From the NCBI GenBank assembly GCA_008477525.1, contig SPDT01000006.1:833501-897500 (forward strand): 64,000 nucleotides of DNA, given 5' to 3'. This document shows positions 10,791 to 22,248 of the stretch, one piece after another; within the stretch, counting starts at the first letter, position 1; each line of letters opens with the position of its first letter. The DNA comes from Hypomyces perniciosus. Lineage: Eukaryota > Ascomycota > Sordariomycetes > Hypocreales > Hypocreaceae. Under the pieces are notes generated by a model. It saw only the letters and a list, made by a program, of their open reading frames with translations, was not told the DNA's origin and searched no databases. Made by a program: the position numbers and the translations under genes.

Positions 10791-13735
10791 GGTAATGGTA
10801 ATACTGGACGAGGGCGGTGGGTCGCGATCTCTATAGGCACGGAATAATAGGGGGTGACTTGTGCTGGCGACTTGGCGTGGATGGATGCTGTTAAGTGCAG
10901 AGGTCAATCAATGGGAAAATTGGTAGTGGGAGATGGGATACGGATGTACGTGCGTGGTAGAGGGAGAAGAGGTTGGGGGGAGGACGTGGAGGAGGGAGGC
11001 CCGTGCGTGCAATTTCGACACGTGGGCGGGCCGGAATGCGGATCAAGGGTTAATCCGGACAAATGACGCTGACGCTGCGGCGTCCTACCACGGGTTTGAA
11101 ACTCGAAACTCGGGTATGGAGATGATGATTGATGGATTTCTCGAGAATTAGGAACCATTTCAGTACAATCTTTTTGCATTTACGGGTTGATATGGTGCTC
11201 AATTGACCTGTGTAGCGACTAGGAACGGCGATGTTTTGACTTAGCCGGGGATGAGACGGGGTTTACCCGTCAAGGTTCCGTGCTAGTGGCGAGATTAGTA
11301 GGATTATCGAGAAAACGGACGACGATGCGAGTCTGTACTTGTACGGAGTGCTCGGCTTAAAATGGACCGATGGGCCATACCAAGTACGGTGTACTCGATG
11401 AGTGATTCCAAGTGAAGAATTACGAAGGGCGATATCAGGGGCGAAATCGATCGATGCTACTGCTTAGAGTTTGACCCAGCGCTGTGCTGAGAATGTCACA
11501 GCAGATCGATTACAAATTGCACACGGAGCAGACAGCCGGGACAGCTGCTCAGTTAGAGACGGCGACACCCGTACGAAGGAAACGGAGGGTACGTCATCCC
11601 TGCGCAAGAAAAAGGTACCTGGTACTTCATACTTCGCCGCAGTGCTGACGCTGGCTGTTGGCCGAGCTCTGCCCTCAGGTGGGTGGGTACCTAAAGAGGT
11701 CTCACGTGCTTTCGCGGAAACCTGGCGGAGACCAGGTGGCACAGTGCTGGCCGCATCCCCAAAAGTTCGCGCCCCGTCGCGTCTCCCCATCACTTCACCC
11801 GAATCCCCTCCAAGACATCGGTGGTCGATATGAGGGCCCGGCCTGACCATGGAGGCTGCTGGAAGGCATCCCAATGGTTTCTAAATCGACGCCTTATTGA
11901 TTCGGTAAATTTTCCTCGTTATTACAGCCCTTCTGGCTGGAAAACTACACAAAACTCCAGTTGCAAAGCGTCGTGATGGCTGCGACGGACGCCCCTCTGT
12001 AATGACGCCGCTAACTCCGAGCACAAGGGAGGGGCGAAAGATCGGTGAGAAAGAATATTTTTTTCTCATTGCTACGCACACTGCCTCGCACCGGATTACG
12101 AGGAGTAAATGACTCCTACATCTTGGCGATGATAATTGGGCAAACATGGTTGATCAGACGGGATGTGCTGTTACATGGTGAGAAAGGGTTCATCTGCCTA
12201 TCAAGAACCTGAACATTGATATCACAAAATAAAAAATAGAAAAAGAATAAATAATCCCATAGATCAACTACCTATGTATTCATGGAATAATTAAACTGTC
12301 GTTATGGAGCTCCTCAAACACATAGTAGTAGTATCTGTTATACGGAATGATGCCACCCACACTCGGATCTTATCCAAACACCCCCTCCTCCGCATCGCTG
12401 CAAATAATTTACCACCTCCGTCCGGCATTAGTGTTTTCTTCTTCTTGGGCCATGCAAAAGAATGAGTCACACTGGTTTCAGTCCATGCCTAAAGAGAGAT
12501 CCCTGCCTATTCGAACGAGCCTGTCACACCCATTCCGGTTCTCTCTCAATGGACGATGCACTCGAACCCCATTCGCCTTTCGCCCTGATGACGATTGGCT
12601 CTGCGCAATTGAGGGAGCAGAATTGCGTAGTCAGGTGGACACTGCGTCTGCAGGAATGACTGCATACCTATGGGTAGCTAACATGAGGGCCTAAGAAACC
12701 CACATGCGAGCAATTGTGTCGTGAACATGATCAATCAATCAAGAATCGTTCCCGTCTTTTCTCAATTTTCTCTTTTCTCAATGCGCTGAAGAAACAAATG
12801 GACGACTATCCATTGTCAGCTTCGTTTCTAGCTGCACCCGACTCAGTGGCTTACAGGGGCGGCATGCACTGGCTTTAGCGGGATTCCTCGCTATCAATAA
12901 TCCCTGTCAGCCTGTTAGCGGGGGAAGCCCACCACTTTACGCGCTGCAGCCCCTCGTCGCGCCCCCCATCTCTGTGCCCAGATCCAACGAAACGAGAATT
13001 AGCTCCAGGCAACCATGGGCCCAAGAAACTCTCGTCTCAGACATTTGTGGCCCATTGGGATGCCAGATTCAGCCAGGAAGAGCCCAAGCTCTCCAATGCC
13101 ATCATGCATCATACGGCTGCCGTGCCATAGCGCTGCCGGTCTGCTGGGCTGTTCCTGGACGGATGGATCCTTGCATATTTGCCGCCCTCACTAACTCTGG
13201 TCCTCTCCGTACGTATGTATGTAACCCCGGCCTGGGTCTAGCCGGCATGGCAGCCTGTTTATAAAGGCGGACCCTTCCCTCTCGTTCACGGTCTCCTGCT
13301 ACCTGATCTTCGTTCTCACGGATGCTTGACTTTGCCCTTTGCTGTCTCATCAAGACCCAAGAGTGTCAGACAGTTGTCCATCTACTTCTGAATCGTGATC
13401 CTTGACTCTCGACCAACACATTGTCCTCTTCTCCCATGCCCTCCGCCTGTTTCGGCCGATCTCTCTGGCTATAAGTCAGCTGTCCGACTCCGACTTCACG
13501 ATTCACACCTCCATTCTTCTCACTTCTGACTCACGTCTCCACTGTCTTCGTGTGGCATATCGTAACCGCTGAGACGTCCTTACACTGCCTGGATCAGCAA
13601 GACCTCGCCATACAACTATATTTACCCCTCCTGTGCCGCCGACTCTCTCCGTCTGATCTCTCTCACGCCGTCCACTCTCCCAAGTCGGCCTCATCACCCT
13701 CACAACTCCTCAATCACCAGCAAAAGCCCGCCATC
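10791..13735. other. 2.9 kb central gap of the Myb-like array
   Basis: No gene is supported between the divergent halves of the array. Overlapping ORFs of 120-136 codons at 11464..11874 lie on both strands at once, which suggests G+C composition and not coding. The stretch includes an A+T-rich segment near 12220-12260 and long pyrimidine-rich tracts from about 13270 to 13730 typical of a fungal core promoter and leader, with a TATAAA near 13260. It probably holds the promoters of E and F. Confidence 0.4.
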
Positions 13736-14541
13736 ATGTCTCCTAACAGCGACAATGCTATGGCCCGCTTTCTGTTCGCCATCTTGAAACAGAAGAACCT
13801 CAAAGACGTAGGTCCAGTCCGACTGACCTGCGTCTGACCACGGCTCTCTGACTTGTGTATAGATTGATTGGAATCAAGTTGCCTCAGATCCTGTTCTTCT
13901 CGAGCCCATCACAAACGGCCATGCCGCCAGAATGCGCTACTCTCGCTTTCGAGCCACAGTCACCGGTCAGCCGCCGTCAAAGCGGAACCGTTCTGCAGAC
14001 AAGCCTCGAGCGTCCAAGTCGAAGAAGGGACAATCGCAGAAGGAGAAGAAGCTCATCAAGTCTGAGTCGACAGCCAGTCTCTCATCCTATGCTCAGGTAG
14101 GACATCACCATCCAACACAACAAGCCCTTGAAAAGCCTCTCGCTAACTCCGCGATCTGTACAGTTCTCTCCTGCTTCCATCACATCACCGTACCTGGGTG
14201 ACACAGCAGACGACTTCAACACCCGATTCCTTACACCGTGTAGTGATGATATGACCCAAGGTCTTGCCATTCATCCTGCCGCGTTGCAAGACGTCAGGCG
14301 CACAAGCGGCAGTCTCTTCCCTCCCTTGGACTGCCCACCAGAGTTCATCAATCATGCGGGCCATGATCAACTCTCTGCTCACTCTCCCACATTCTCTGCC
14401 TTCGACGCTGCATACGATTTGAGCAGTTATGCCCCAGGAGAGATGCACAGCCAAGACGGTCCCCGTTCAAACGGATCCCAGGCCCTACTAGACGGCACCC
14501 ACGACTGGAGCGATCGCTTCCACGACCAGCAACACTTTTGA
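13736..14541 (+). CDS. Myb-like DNA-binding protein F (array member 6)
   Basis: Exons 13736..13807, 13863..14096 and 14164..14541 give 227 residues. The module (residues 6-60) is the clearest in the array: RFLFAILKQKNLKD, IDWNQVAS, then TNGHAARMRYSRFR. That last segment is a hallmark of a widespread fungal Myb-like domain family. A basic Lys/Ser-rich stretch follows, then a Pro/Ser-rich C-terminal half with aromatic residues resembling an activation domain. Residues around the second intron (SSYAQ, then FSPAS) fit continuous frame. It is first on the plus strand, opposite member E across the central gap. A transcription-factor role is inferred from the domain; its targets are unknown. Confidence 0.8.
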
Positions 14542-15606
14542 CCTGGCTTGATGCTTGGTGCACTATGATGCGTGTGTAATACAAAAAGGCGAATGGTTTA
14601 GATTTCTTTCTTTGATGATGACTTGATGACAATAGCTATGGATGACATGGTATTTATTAATTTGGCTGAGAAAGCAAAAAAATTCTTTCCTCTCTACCTA
14701 CTACAGAGGCATCTTCTTCGCTGGCTTAGGGTCTCTGAAGAAGTTTGGGCATGTTGCCGTTTTGTCTAGGGGCAGGGGCCTTTGTATACTATGAATTAAA
14801 TTGCTCTGTTAAAACATCTCGCAAGTTCCCTCGCTCGTGGTGCATGCTTTGCTTGCGTTTGTAAAGCAATTTCAGGCACTGGTGTAAAGTCATTGACTTT
14901 TCTGAAACGATATAGGAGGGACACCTAGTTAAAAACATGAAAGTCTTTACTGGCCCAAAAGCAGCCTTTCTCTCTAAAAGAAACTGCAAGTTTTTACTCA
15001 GGTGTCACATACCTCTCCGTACACGTTTCCAGATGGCTAGGAGTGGGCTGCTTCTCTGTCGTCCACACAGACTCTTGAGCTCCTACCTGGCCGGCTACAT
15101 TAATACGCAACTTCAATGCATTTCTCTTCCTCATTTTATGAATTGCCGCCGTTACAACTACAATCTATACTACTGAGCTTATTTACACCCAAACATTGCA
15201 ATATTACTTAGCCGTAATTTTATAATAATTGAGGGCTCAGCATAATTTTCGAGTTGGCATAGGGGGAGTGATCGGTCACCTGTCTGGCAATAGAAGAAAA
15301 TGGACCGTCGTGACAGCTGCGCAGGCTGCCACCAGACTGTCATTCACTTGCCGCTTACTTTACCCTATTTACCATTCAGGTTTTAAAATGAAAGCTTTCT
15401 TCCCGATTTCTGAAAATTCCCTTCTCCTTTTCTCACTGTCAGCACAGCCACGGAAGTTGCAACACCACCAGTTACTGTGTTGTATCAATCTCAGCACAAC
15501 CACCACACATCTCTCCACTGCAAGTAAGTTGATATCCTATTTGTTAGTTTATTCCATTCGTTTTGGCGTGTATACTAATGGCGGCTGGTTGCAGATCGGA
15601 AGCAAA
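14542..15606 (+). other. 3' region of F and leader of G with 5' UTR intron
   Basis: No gene seen. The leader of member G contains a convincing intron, 15524..15594 (GTAAGTT, a TACTAAT-like branch site, then TTGCAG), ending 12 bases before the ATG. Confidence 0.5.
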
Positions 15607-16094
15607 ATGGGCGACGAGACTCCCAAGAGAAAGGAGCCCACGGCGTCCGAGGCCATGTTCTTCTACGCCATTGTCAAGCACACCCGCAACAAGGCGGACA
15701 TCGACTGGAGCGCCGTCGCCGAAGAACAAAACTTCAAGAACGCTGAAGTCGCCAAAGTTTGTCCCCTTACCAACAACCCATTCAGCCTACGCATTCTAAC
15801 CGTACATGTCTCCAACAGGTCCGCTTTGGACAGGTCAAGCGCAAGCTTGGAATCGACGCCAACACCACCCCGAAGAAAGGTGGCTCTGCCTCCACCACTG
15901 CGACCCCGACCAAGGTCAAGAAGACCCCGACTGGTCGTACTGGCACCAAGGGTAAAGCCCGCAGTCGTGTCAAGAAAGAGGAACAGGTCGATGGCGAAGA
16001 CGTCGTAGTGGAGTCGTCTCCTGTCAAGGAAGAGAATGACGGCGACTCCAAGGTCGAGTCGGACGCTGTCATGCACGACGAGGATCCATTCTAA
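15607..16094 (+). CDS. small Myb-like protein G (array member 7)
   Basis: Exons 15607..15756 and 15819..16094 give 141 residues. Residues 13-62 form the module: SEAMFFYAIVKHT, DIDWSAVAEEQ, then AEVAKVRFGQVKRKLG. The intron lies between Lys and Val within the last helix (phase 0). The tail is Thr/Lys-rich and basic (KVKKTPTGRTG, SRVKKE), then acidic with repeated Val-Glu and Ser-Pro-Val-Lys-Glu elements. It is small, nuclear-looking and histone-tail-like. It is closest in style to members H and I. Confidence 0.75.
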
Positions 16095-16949
16095 TCACAC
16101 GATGCTTCGGCATTGGTCCTGAGTGAGGTCAGATTCATCCATCCCGCGGGGCTACCAGGTTTACTGAGAAATTGAGGTTGAAATACAGTCCTTGATGTCG
16201 ATTTAGGAGGCGCACTTGGAGAGTTGGCTTAGAAGGGGGGTGGCAGATGGCGGAACAGATCAAAACGGACAACGACATCAGGTTACGGCTGTTGAGTTTA
16301 GCAAATAAAGCACCGCGAGGATGCTGCATTCATGAGATATTTCCTCTTTGCTTCTTCAGTGTTGAGTGCAGCATACTTAGCTAGCTCTTCGTCGACCAAC
16401 GTAGAATGTCCCAAAGATTTACGATCATGATTCCTTATTCACGTATATTGATCATACACATTAACCACCAGAAACCAAACGTTGTAGTAAAACCGTATGG
16501 TCCCATAATCTTGCTTTACAAATTTTGTCTGCGGAAGTGCTCCATTCACTTTGCGCTCAGCCCCTTTACCCTCACCAGCCGACCGGGTGACCACTGATCA
16601 TCCCAGCAACTGAATTCATTGCTGCCAGCCCTTCACCTGAATTTTCAGATAAAAATCACCGTGCGCACTCCATTCTCTAGTAACATCTCCTTGGGCTGGC
16701 TTAAAAGCACAATCTTCTCACCTCCCACTAACTTTCACCACTCACCCCTTTTCACACTTTGCCATCATCGCACCAACCACACATTTCTTTGCTGCTTCCC
16801 AACTCCGAGAACAAGCAACAGCATTTTTTTTTTTTACCTCAATCTCAATCAACCTACTCAATCTGAAAGCAAACAGGTAAGTTGTGGTGTTTCGGCACAT
16901 CACCCTCACCTCCTCCCCCTAACCCGGCTGACACTCAACACCAGACAAT
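16095..16949 (+). other. intergenic, leader of H with 5' UTR intron
   Basis: No gene seen. A pyrimidine-rich promoter/leader runs from about 16640, including a run of eleven T near 16830. A leader intron is likely at 16877..16944 (GTAAGT...ACACCAG), ending five bases before the ATG of member H. Confidence 0.45.
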
Positions 16950-17373
16950 ATGCCCCCCCAAAGCAGCCACAAACACCGAAGAGGGCGGCGCTGTCGGCGG
17001 TCTCCGTGAAAATGAACTCAAGTTTATCAAGGCCGTATTCGACAACATGGTCCAAAAACCCGACGCCGACTGGTCCAAAGTCGCCACAGACATGAAGCTC
17101 AAGGACGCCAAATGCGCCAAGGAGCGCTTCCGTCAGATGTCCGTCCGCCACGGCTGGCGCACCCAGGGGCAAGCTTCTCCGAATCCTAGTCCCAGCAAGG
17201 CCAAGAAAGGGCCTACGGGTCCGTCTGGTGATGGCAAGGTGACCAAGAAGACTCGCACACCGAGGAAGGTGGCTGCGAAGAAGGAAGAGAGTTCGGATAC
17301 GGAGGTGAAGAAGGATGAGGATGGTGGTGTCAAGCAGGAGGGTAACGGAGTTGAGGATGATGGCAGCTCTTGA
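16950..17373 (+). CDS. small Myb-like protein H, frameshifted start (array member 8)
   Basis: The coding frame from about 16960 to 17373 reads PKAATNTEEGG, then a module with NELKFIKAVFDNMV, DADWSKVATDMKLKD and KCAKERFRQMSVRHGW, then a Lys/Pro/Ser-rich basic tail and an acidic end. The only suitable ATG, at 16950, is followed by seven C. Read as it stands, this frame stops after 19 codons. With six C the start would run straight into the module and give about 140 residues. The next in-frame ATG (17047) would remove the first helix. It is therefore either a sequencing or assembly slip in the homopolymer, or a real disabling frameshift. Confidence 0.65.
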
Positions 17374-18612
17374 GTTGTCTTGGTTTTCTAGGTCGCCGCT
17401 ATGGGATGAGGATTGGGTCATTTGAGATTATTTGCTGATATCTAAGGTTGGGACACGGAAGGCCTGTTCTTAGAAATGACGATATGCATCTGGAAACTAT
17501 GAAAATTCCCACAATATCTTTTTTCCTATTCCTTCTGCTTGAAAGATGCCCGAAATTAGGTCGTTGAACTGGGAAGCACCAACTTGGTCACTCGAGGACG
17601 TCCCAGCCCCTATCCGTACTGAAGGATCGCAAACGGCCCAACAAATGCTCATTGAGTTACAGAAAAGAAAATCCGACAGAACTACCGAATTTTCGAAACT
17701 ATTTTCAGTGTTGAAACTAAATTCATGGGGTTGGTTGGCTATCTTTGTTCAGTTGTTTCCGCTTGTCTCTGTCACCAGGTGGCATAGGACGAGGTGACGT
17801 TTGGCTGCCGACTGTTGACACTCACTCGACGATAATTTTCCAGGGCAGAAATTCATACTACAGCTGCTGGGAGAATAAATCTCGTGTGTCAGCAAATCTG
17901 AGAAGAGCTGTTCCCAATCTTCTGGCTTCTCGCTCTCCCAAACAAAGTCTCCAACTCCACCTCACTTACACAGTCGCAATCGATACTTCTGCTCGCCACC
18001 GTCCAACCATTCCTGCAATTACTTCCAACATCTCAGGTAATACATTTTTTCTTTCTACATGTCAAAAGAAAATTAGTCCCTTGCTTTGTTTACGGGTTGT
18101 TGCCCTATCATCTGGCTGCAGATGTGGGAGCTCCCCCTGAGAGCAAAGTGAAGTTACGTGGTCAGCCTTTGCATTCATTCGCCCACCTAAAATGCTTCTG
18201 AGAAATCATTGTTTATTTCCTCCACAGTGCTAGTTTTGCAGTTGGAACTCTTCTGCCTACTTCACTTTTGTCAAACAGTCGTCGCTCAGACTTCTTCCAC
18301 TCTCCTCTCCCCACCACCATTCGCATCCCCCCGTCGCTGTTTTTGCAATAACATCCGGTTTTCAAATCTTCTGATTACTAGGAGAATATCTGGTATGCCT
18401 TCTCTTTCCATCGTCTGTCCTCATCTCGTGTCGTCAGCCTCGAGCCCCTGTTTGCTCGCAACTTCAGCGGTTCTTCGGATGATTCTCCTGTCACCTGTTT
18501 CCCACATTTTCTTCGTCGCATCTCGTCGCATCTCTTCGCATCCAATCTTGAGATACATCTAACTCTCTCGGACAGACAAAGTTCACTTGCCGTCGTAGCT
18601 CATATCGCCACC
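17374..18612 (+). other. long leader/intergenic before member I
   Basis: No gene is supported. The stretch is pyrimidine-rich towards 18600 and contains a possible leader intron at 18037..18121 (GTAATAC...CTGCAG). A Kozak-like GCCACC precedes the ATG at 18613. Confidence 0.4.
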
Positions 18613-19196
18613 ATGTCCAAGCAAGATCCCTCTGAACAGGTCAAATTCCTGGTCTCTTGCATCGGCCATACCACCAACGGCAGAGTAGGTTACCAGCGCC
18701 TCGCGTTCTCGAGCTCTCACACTGACCTGAGTAGCCTGACTTTGGTGCCGTTGCCGAGGAGCTGAACATCGTTTCGAAAGCTGCTGCGTAAGTCCTCACA
18801 TGGTCCCTCGCATCGAGTTCTCCTCACTCATGCTCTTTGAACAGGCAAAAGCGATACGAGAGAATGCTCAAGGCCAACGGTGTCAGTGGCACCAGGCCTG
18901 CTCCCAAGGCCTCCGCCGATGATGACAAGACTCCTCAAAGTACCCCGAGGAAACGCAAGCCCGCTCGTCCCGGTCCTGGCAGCGCCACGAAGAAGACCAA
19001 GGCCATGAAGTCTGAGGACAGCGACGATGACATGAAGCACGTCAAACCCGAGCCCAAGGTCAAGGCTCCAAAGAAGGAAGAGGATGAGGATGATTCTGCC
19101 CTTTCTGGTATGGCTTCCATTTGTTCTAAGCTTCGTCGGCTAACGCATCCGTCTTAAGACCCCCCTGAGTCGGACGAGACAGATGAGTCAAAATGA
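18613..19196 (+). CDS. small Myb-like protein I (array member 9)
   Basis: Exons 18613..18684, 18735..18787, 18845..19107 and 19159..19196 give 141 residues. The module covers residues 6-58: EQVKFLVSCIGHTT, PDFGAVAEELNIVSKAAA, then QKRYERMLKANG. Phe takes the place of the second conserved Trp. The tail contains PRKRKPARPG and KKTKAMK basic patches, then a Lys/Glu-rich stretch and an acidic last exon (PPESDETDE). Intron 2 falls in the last helix in phase 2, the same place and phase as in the minus-strand subfamily. That ties the two halves of the array together. Confidence 0.75.
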
Positions 19197-20271
19197 TTCT
19201 GAGTTTTGGGTATCCAAATTATGCGCATATGAGCTCCGAACCAGCCATTTAATGCTTGGTATTGGGAGACAGACGTAGCGCTTACAATCTGGAAACCATA
19301 TGATTTCTTCTGGAAACTAGGAGGCGCAGAGCCTCGGTGGGCTCAGGCAGAAGGCATTTCCACAGAAGTTGGCTTGAGAGAACTAGGTGAATAATGGAAT
19401 AGGCCTTCAATTGAACAACGGATAAACGTGCTGCATGTATCTGTGCTGATATGCTCCATAACTCCTTTCATCCATTGTCTAAACAAAGATCACCAATGCA
19501 AGAAGAATGCAAGGTCCTATTGAAGACTCCCGTGTCGACAGTCTCTTACCTAGTATTCATCAGTGCACGCTGGGGACTAATAAACAGCACAAATATTTCT
19601 ATTACAATATTTCTGGCTTCATTGATCGTCCACCTGAGCACAGTGGGCACTTCTTGAAAGCCGGAGCACAACCCCTTGCCTATAACCCCCAACACCAGCA
19701 GCACGATGCATTTCCATGTCCATCAGCCATATATTTACAAGTTGCCTTTGGGACTGACTATTAGCAATGTAATAGTACAATATTCTGAGTCATCTGCAAG
19801 ACAAGCGGGAGGAGACTGTGCGCGAAGAATTATGCACGGGGCCAAGACGCAGGCCATTCAAACGGAGGCTCGACAAAGGCTATCTGGATACAAATGTGAA
19901 TTGCTAGCTCTGCGTGTTCATTCAAGTTCATCTGAACAAATGCGGAGCTTGCATTGTCTTTCTATTCAAAGGCAGACCACCCCCGCTCGAGCACAGCAGG
20001 TGAACACCACCATTGAATGGCCATCTATTGTGCTTTGCCACACAATATAGCTTCAACAATATCTTGAGTCAACCGCCACCACCATGGATTCCTCGCTGTG
20101 TCTCGCATCTCTGATCCTTTTCCAGTCTTCCGATCTTCTTCATCACTCCAATCTCTCATCTCTTCTCTCTCGTTCGCGATATCCGTCTACTCCAAGCACA
20201 TCGCCTGAGCGACTACTCTTGACTTCACACCCATACATACAAACATCTCGGAATCTTCTCAAGCAATCACT
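19197..20271 (+). other. intergenic DNA before the coiled-coil gene
   Basis: No gene supported. Small ORFs at 19451..20050 lack any domain and overlap one another. The last 200 bases are pyrimidine-rich and are likely promoter and leader of the gene at 20272. Confidence 0.4.
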
Positions 20272-21435
20272 ATGTCTCACCAATTCGCAATGTCAGGAGC
20301 ATCCCAGTGCAATGTCGAGAACATGCCCTCACCACAACCTGGCCGAGCGCCTTGCAAGCGACCAGCCACCATCCAGAAGACCAACCCCTTATTCACCGGC
20401 CTTGCCACGCCTCCCGAGTCTCCGATTTGTTTCATTCCACAAGATGCAGCCTCCAGCGTCAATGGCCAGTCGACCCCTGAACCGAGCCGCGAGACCTTCT
20501 CTGCTGCCGAGGTTCGAATGCTTCTTGAGACACTGTCACCTCCAGTGCGAGATCCGAACACCACACCATCTTCTTCGCCTTTATTGAGCCCTGCTGTGTT
20601 CAGCGGCGAATACGCACATCATCAACCTTCGCCCAAGACGCCCGAGTCAGACTGTATCCGTGGCGAACCTAGCAAGCCAAGTTTCCAGAGCAGTGGGGTC
20701 AGTCAGCCAACACTCGTCGACATCAGCAGCCTCAGTGAGGAGATCTACTCTATCGTTGAACATGTCGTGGAGCAGCAGATGGCCGATGCGATGGGTCCTC
20801 TACGCTTGAACATCAACCGTTTGGACGACTCGCTTGAGTCCTTTCGCCACCAACAAAGCACTTTCGATAATTTGAAGTCACATTTCCATCGCGAAAACAC
20901 CGACTTGCGAGATCAGAACGACACCATGAGTCGACAACTTGACCTTCATTACCGCACAATTGAGCAACACACAGAGGTGTTCAATTCTCATGTCAAGGCC
21001 ATGAACAGCATGTCTGAAGCACAGGCAAAGAACATCCAGACCACGACCGATAGCTTGACTGCTGCTGCCAGCATAGCTGGCCAACTTTCGCAAGTCGTCA
21101 TGAATCTCCCCCTTGTCATCAATCAGGTTGTCCAAAGCGCAGTTCAGCAGCAGACCCAGATTGCAATGCGGGAGATCCTAAATGCCCAGCAGCAAGCTAT
21201 GCTTTCTCTTCAAGATGTTCCTCGGATAAGAGAATCGGTTTCGAGTGATAGAAGTTCAATCTCGATGCCGCCACTTTATTGCCAACACAGTCTCGAGGTT
21301 GAGTCAGTGTCATCAATACAGCATGGACACCAGTTGGACAGACACACTTCTCAAAGCAGCACCAAGTCAAAAGGTGGCTTCAGGCATACACTTAGAAAGT
21401 TGTTCAAGTGCACTCCGAAGGAGCAGTCAAGGTAG
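20272..21435 (+). CDS. coiled-coil protein of unknown function
   Basis: An intronless 387-residue ORF. Residues 1-150 are Pro/Ser/Thr-rich and probably disordered, with TPPESP- and SPKTPESD-type phosphosite-like motifs. Residues 155-310 are helical with heptad-like spacing (EEIYSIVEHVVEQQ, LNINRLDDSLESF, MSRQLDLHYRTIEQ) and Gln-rich later segments, indicating a coiled coil. The end is Ser-rich, then basic (RHTLRKLFKC), which could be a lipid- or nucleic-acid-contacting tail. It has no Myb-like module. It lies inside the Myb-like array, in the same direction. I do not recognise the family. An alternative in-frame start lies at 20290. Confidence 0.6.
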   Translation: MSHQFAMSGASQCNVENMPSPQPGRAPCKRPATIQKTNPLFTGLATPPESPICFIPQDAASSVNGQSTPEPSRETFSAAEVRMLLETLSPPVRDPNTTPSSSPLLSPAVFSGEYAHHQPSPKTPESDCIRGEPSKPSFQSSGVSQPTLVDISSLSEEIYSIVEHVVEQQMADAMGPLRLNINRLDDSLESFRHQQSTFDNLKSHFHRENTDLRDQNDTMSRQLDLHYRTIEQHTEVFNSHVKAMNSMSEAQAKNIQTTTDSLTAAASIAGQLSQVVMNLPLVINQVVQSAVQQQTQIAMREILNAQQQAMLSLQDVPRIRESVSSDRSSISMPPLYCQHSLEVESVSSIQHGHQLDRHTSQSSTKSKGGFRHTLRKLFKCTPKEQSR

Positions 21436-22248
21436 TGGTATGGTTTGGTGATATCTGGATTCTAGAACTAGCATAGAACGAGCATACATACGACATGGCG
21501 CATACAGTTGTTCCTCATAGTTATTGGAAGATTTTTCCTTGTTAATATAATTCAATTTCTTCCTTCATGATCCTGCTACTTAAGAAATGTGAAGTTCTCA
21601 CTGTGGTTGAACTTGCCCCTGATGTCAACCACTCTCTATCGCTACAAAACTTGGAATGACCAACACCGCAAGTGAACGTATGGAAAAGGTTTCAAAGTAT
21701 TTTTCCCTCTAAATCCTCTATTTTCAGGTCTACCGATCGTCAATTACTGCTAGTTGAGGTCGCTCTGCTTTTTGTCGGTCCCCGCCAGCCTCCCCTTTTT
21801 TCACTCTGGCAACCAGCTGGCAGACAGCTCTGCTTCACCGATTTCAAGAACAACTCAGTTTCATTTCACTTTATATACACAAATTTTCTCTTCAGAGTTT
21901 CTTCAATACCTTTTGCAAATTTCCCTTTCTTCCTGTCCGCACTTTCTCTCCTTCAACTCTACATCTCAAATTTCTGCACAACGCTCTGCAAGCAAACGGC
22001 ATCACAATCATCGCCAAGACCACGAAGAAGAAGTCAGCGTAAGTTTCATCTTTGCTTCGTTTTCTCTTTTATAGAGAATTCATCATCTTTGACTCGGCGG
22101 CGATGATTCTGGGGTTGAGATTTAATCCCCAATCTTCAATGCCGTTTCTTCTGCTCCCACTCCTGAACCCATCCACAGACTTTACAGCTTCAAACTAACT
22201 CTTTTGCATAGCAATTCCATCTAAACCAGTGCTCCTTTCGAGACCACG
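21436..22248 (+). other. intergenic DNA before member J
   Basis: No gene supported. ORFs at 21672..22106 are pyrimidine-rich leader sequence in two frames. A GTAAGT at about 22039 suggests a leader intron ending before 22249. Confidence 0.4.

Noticed and set aside
11464..11874. Overlapping 120- and 136-codon ORFs on both strands
   Set aside because: Open on both strands at once in G+C-rich DNA, with no domain, no introns and no promoter context.
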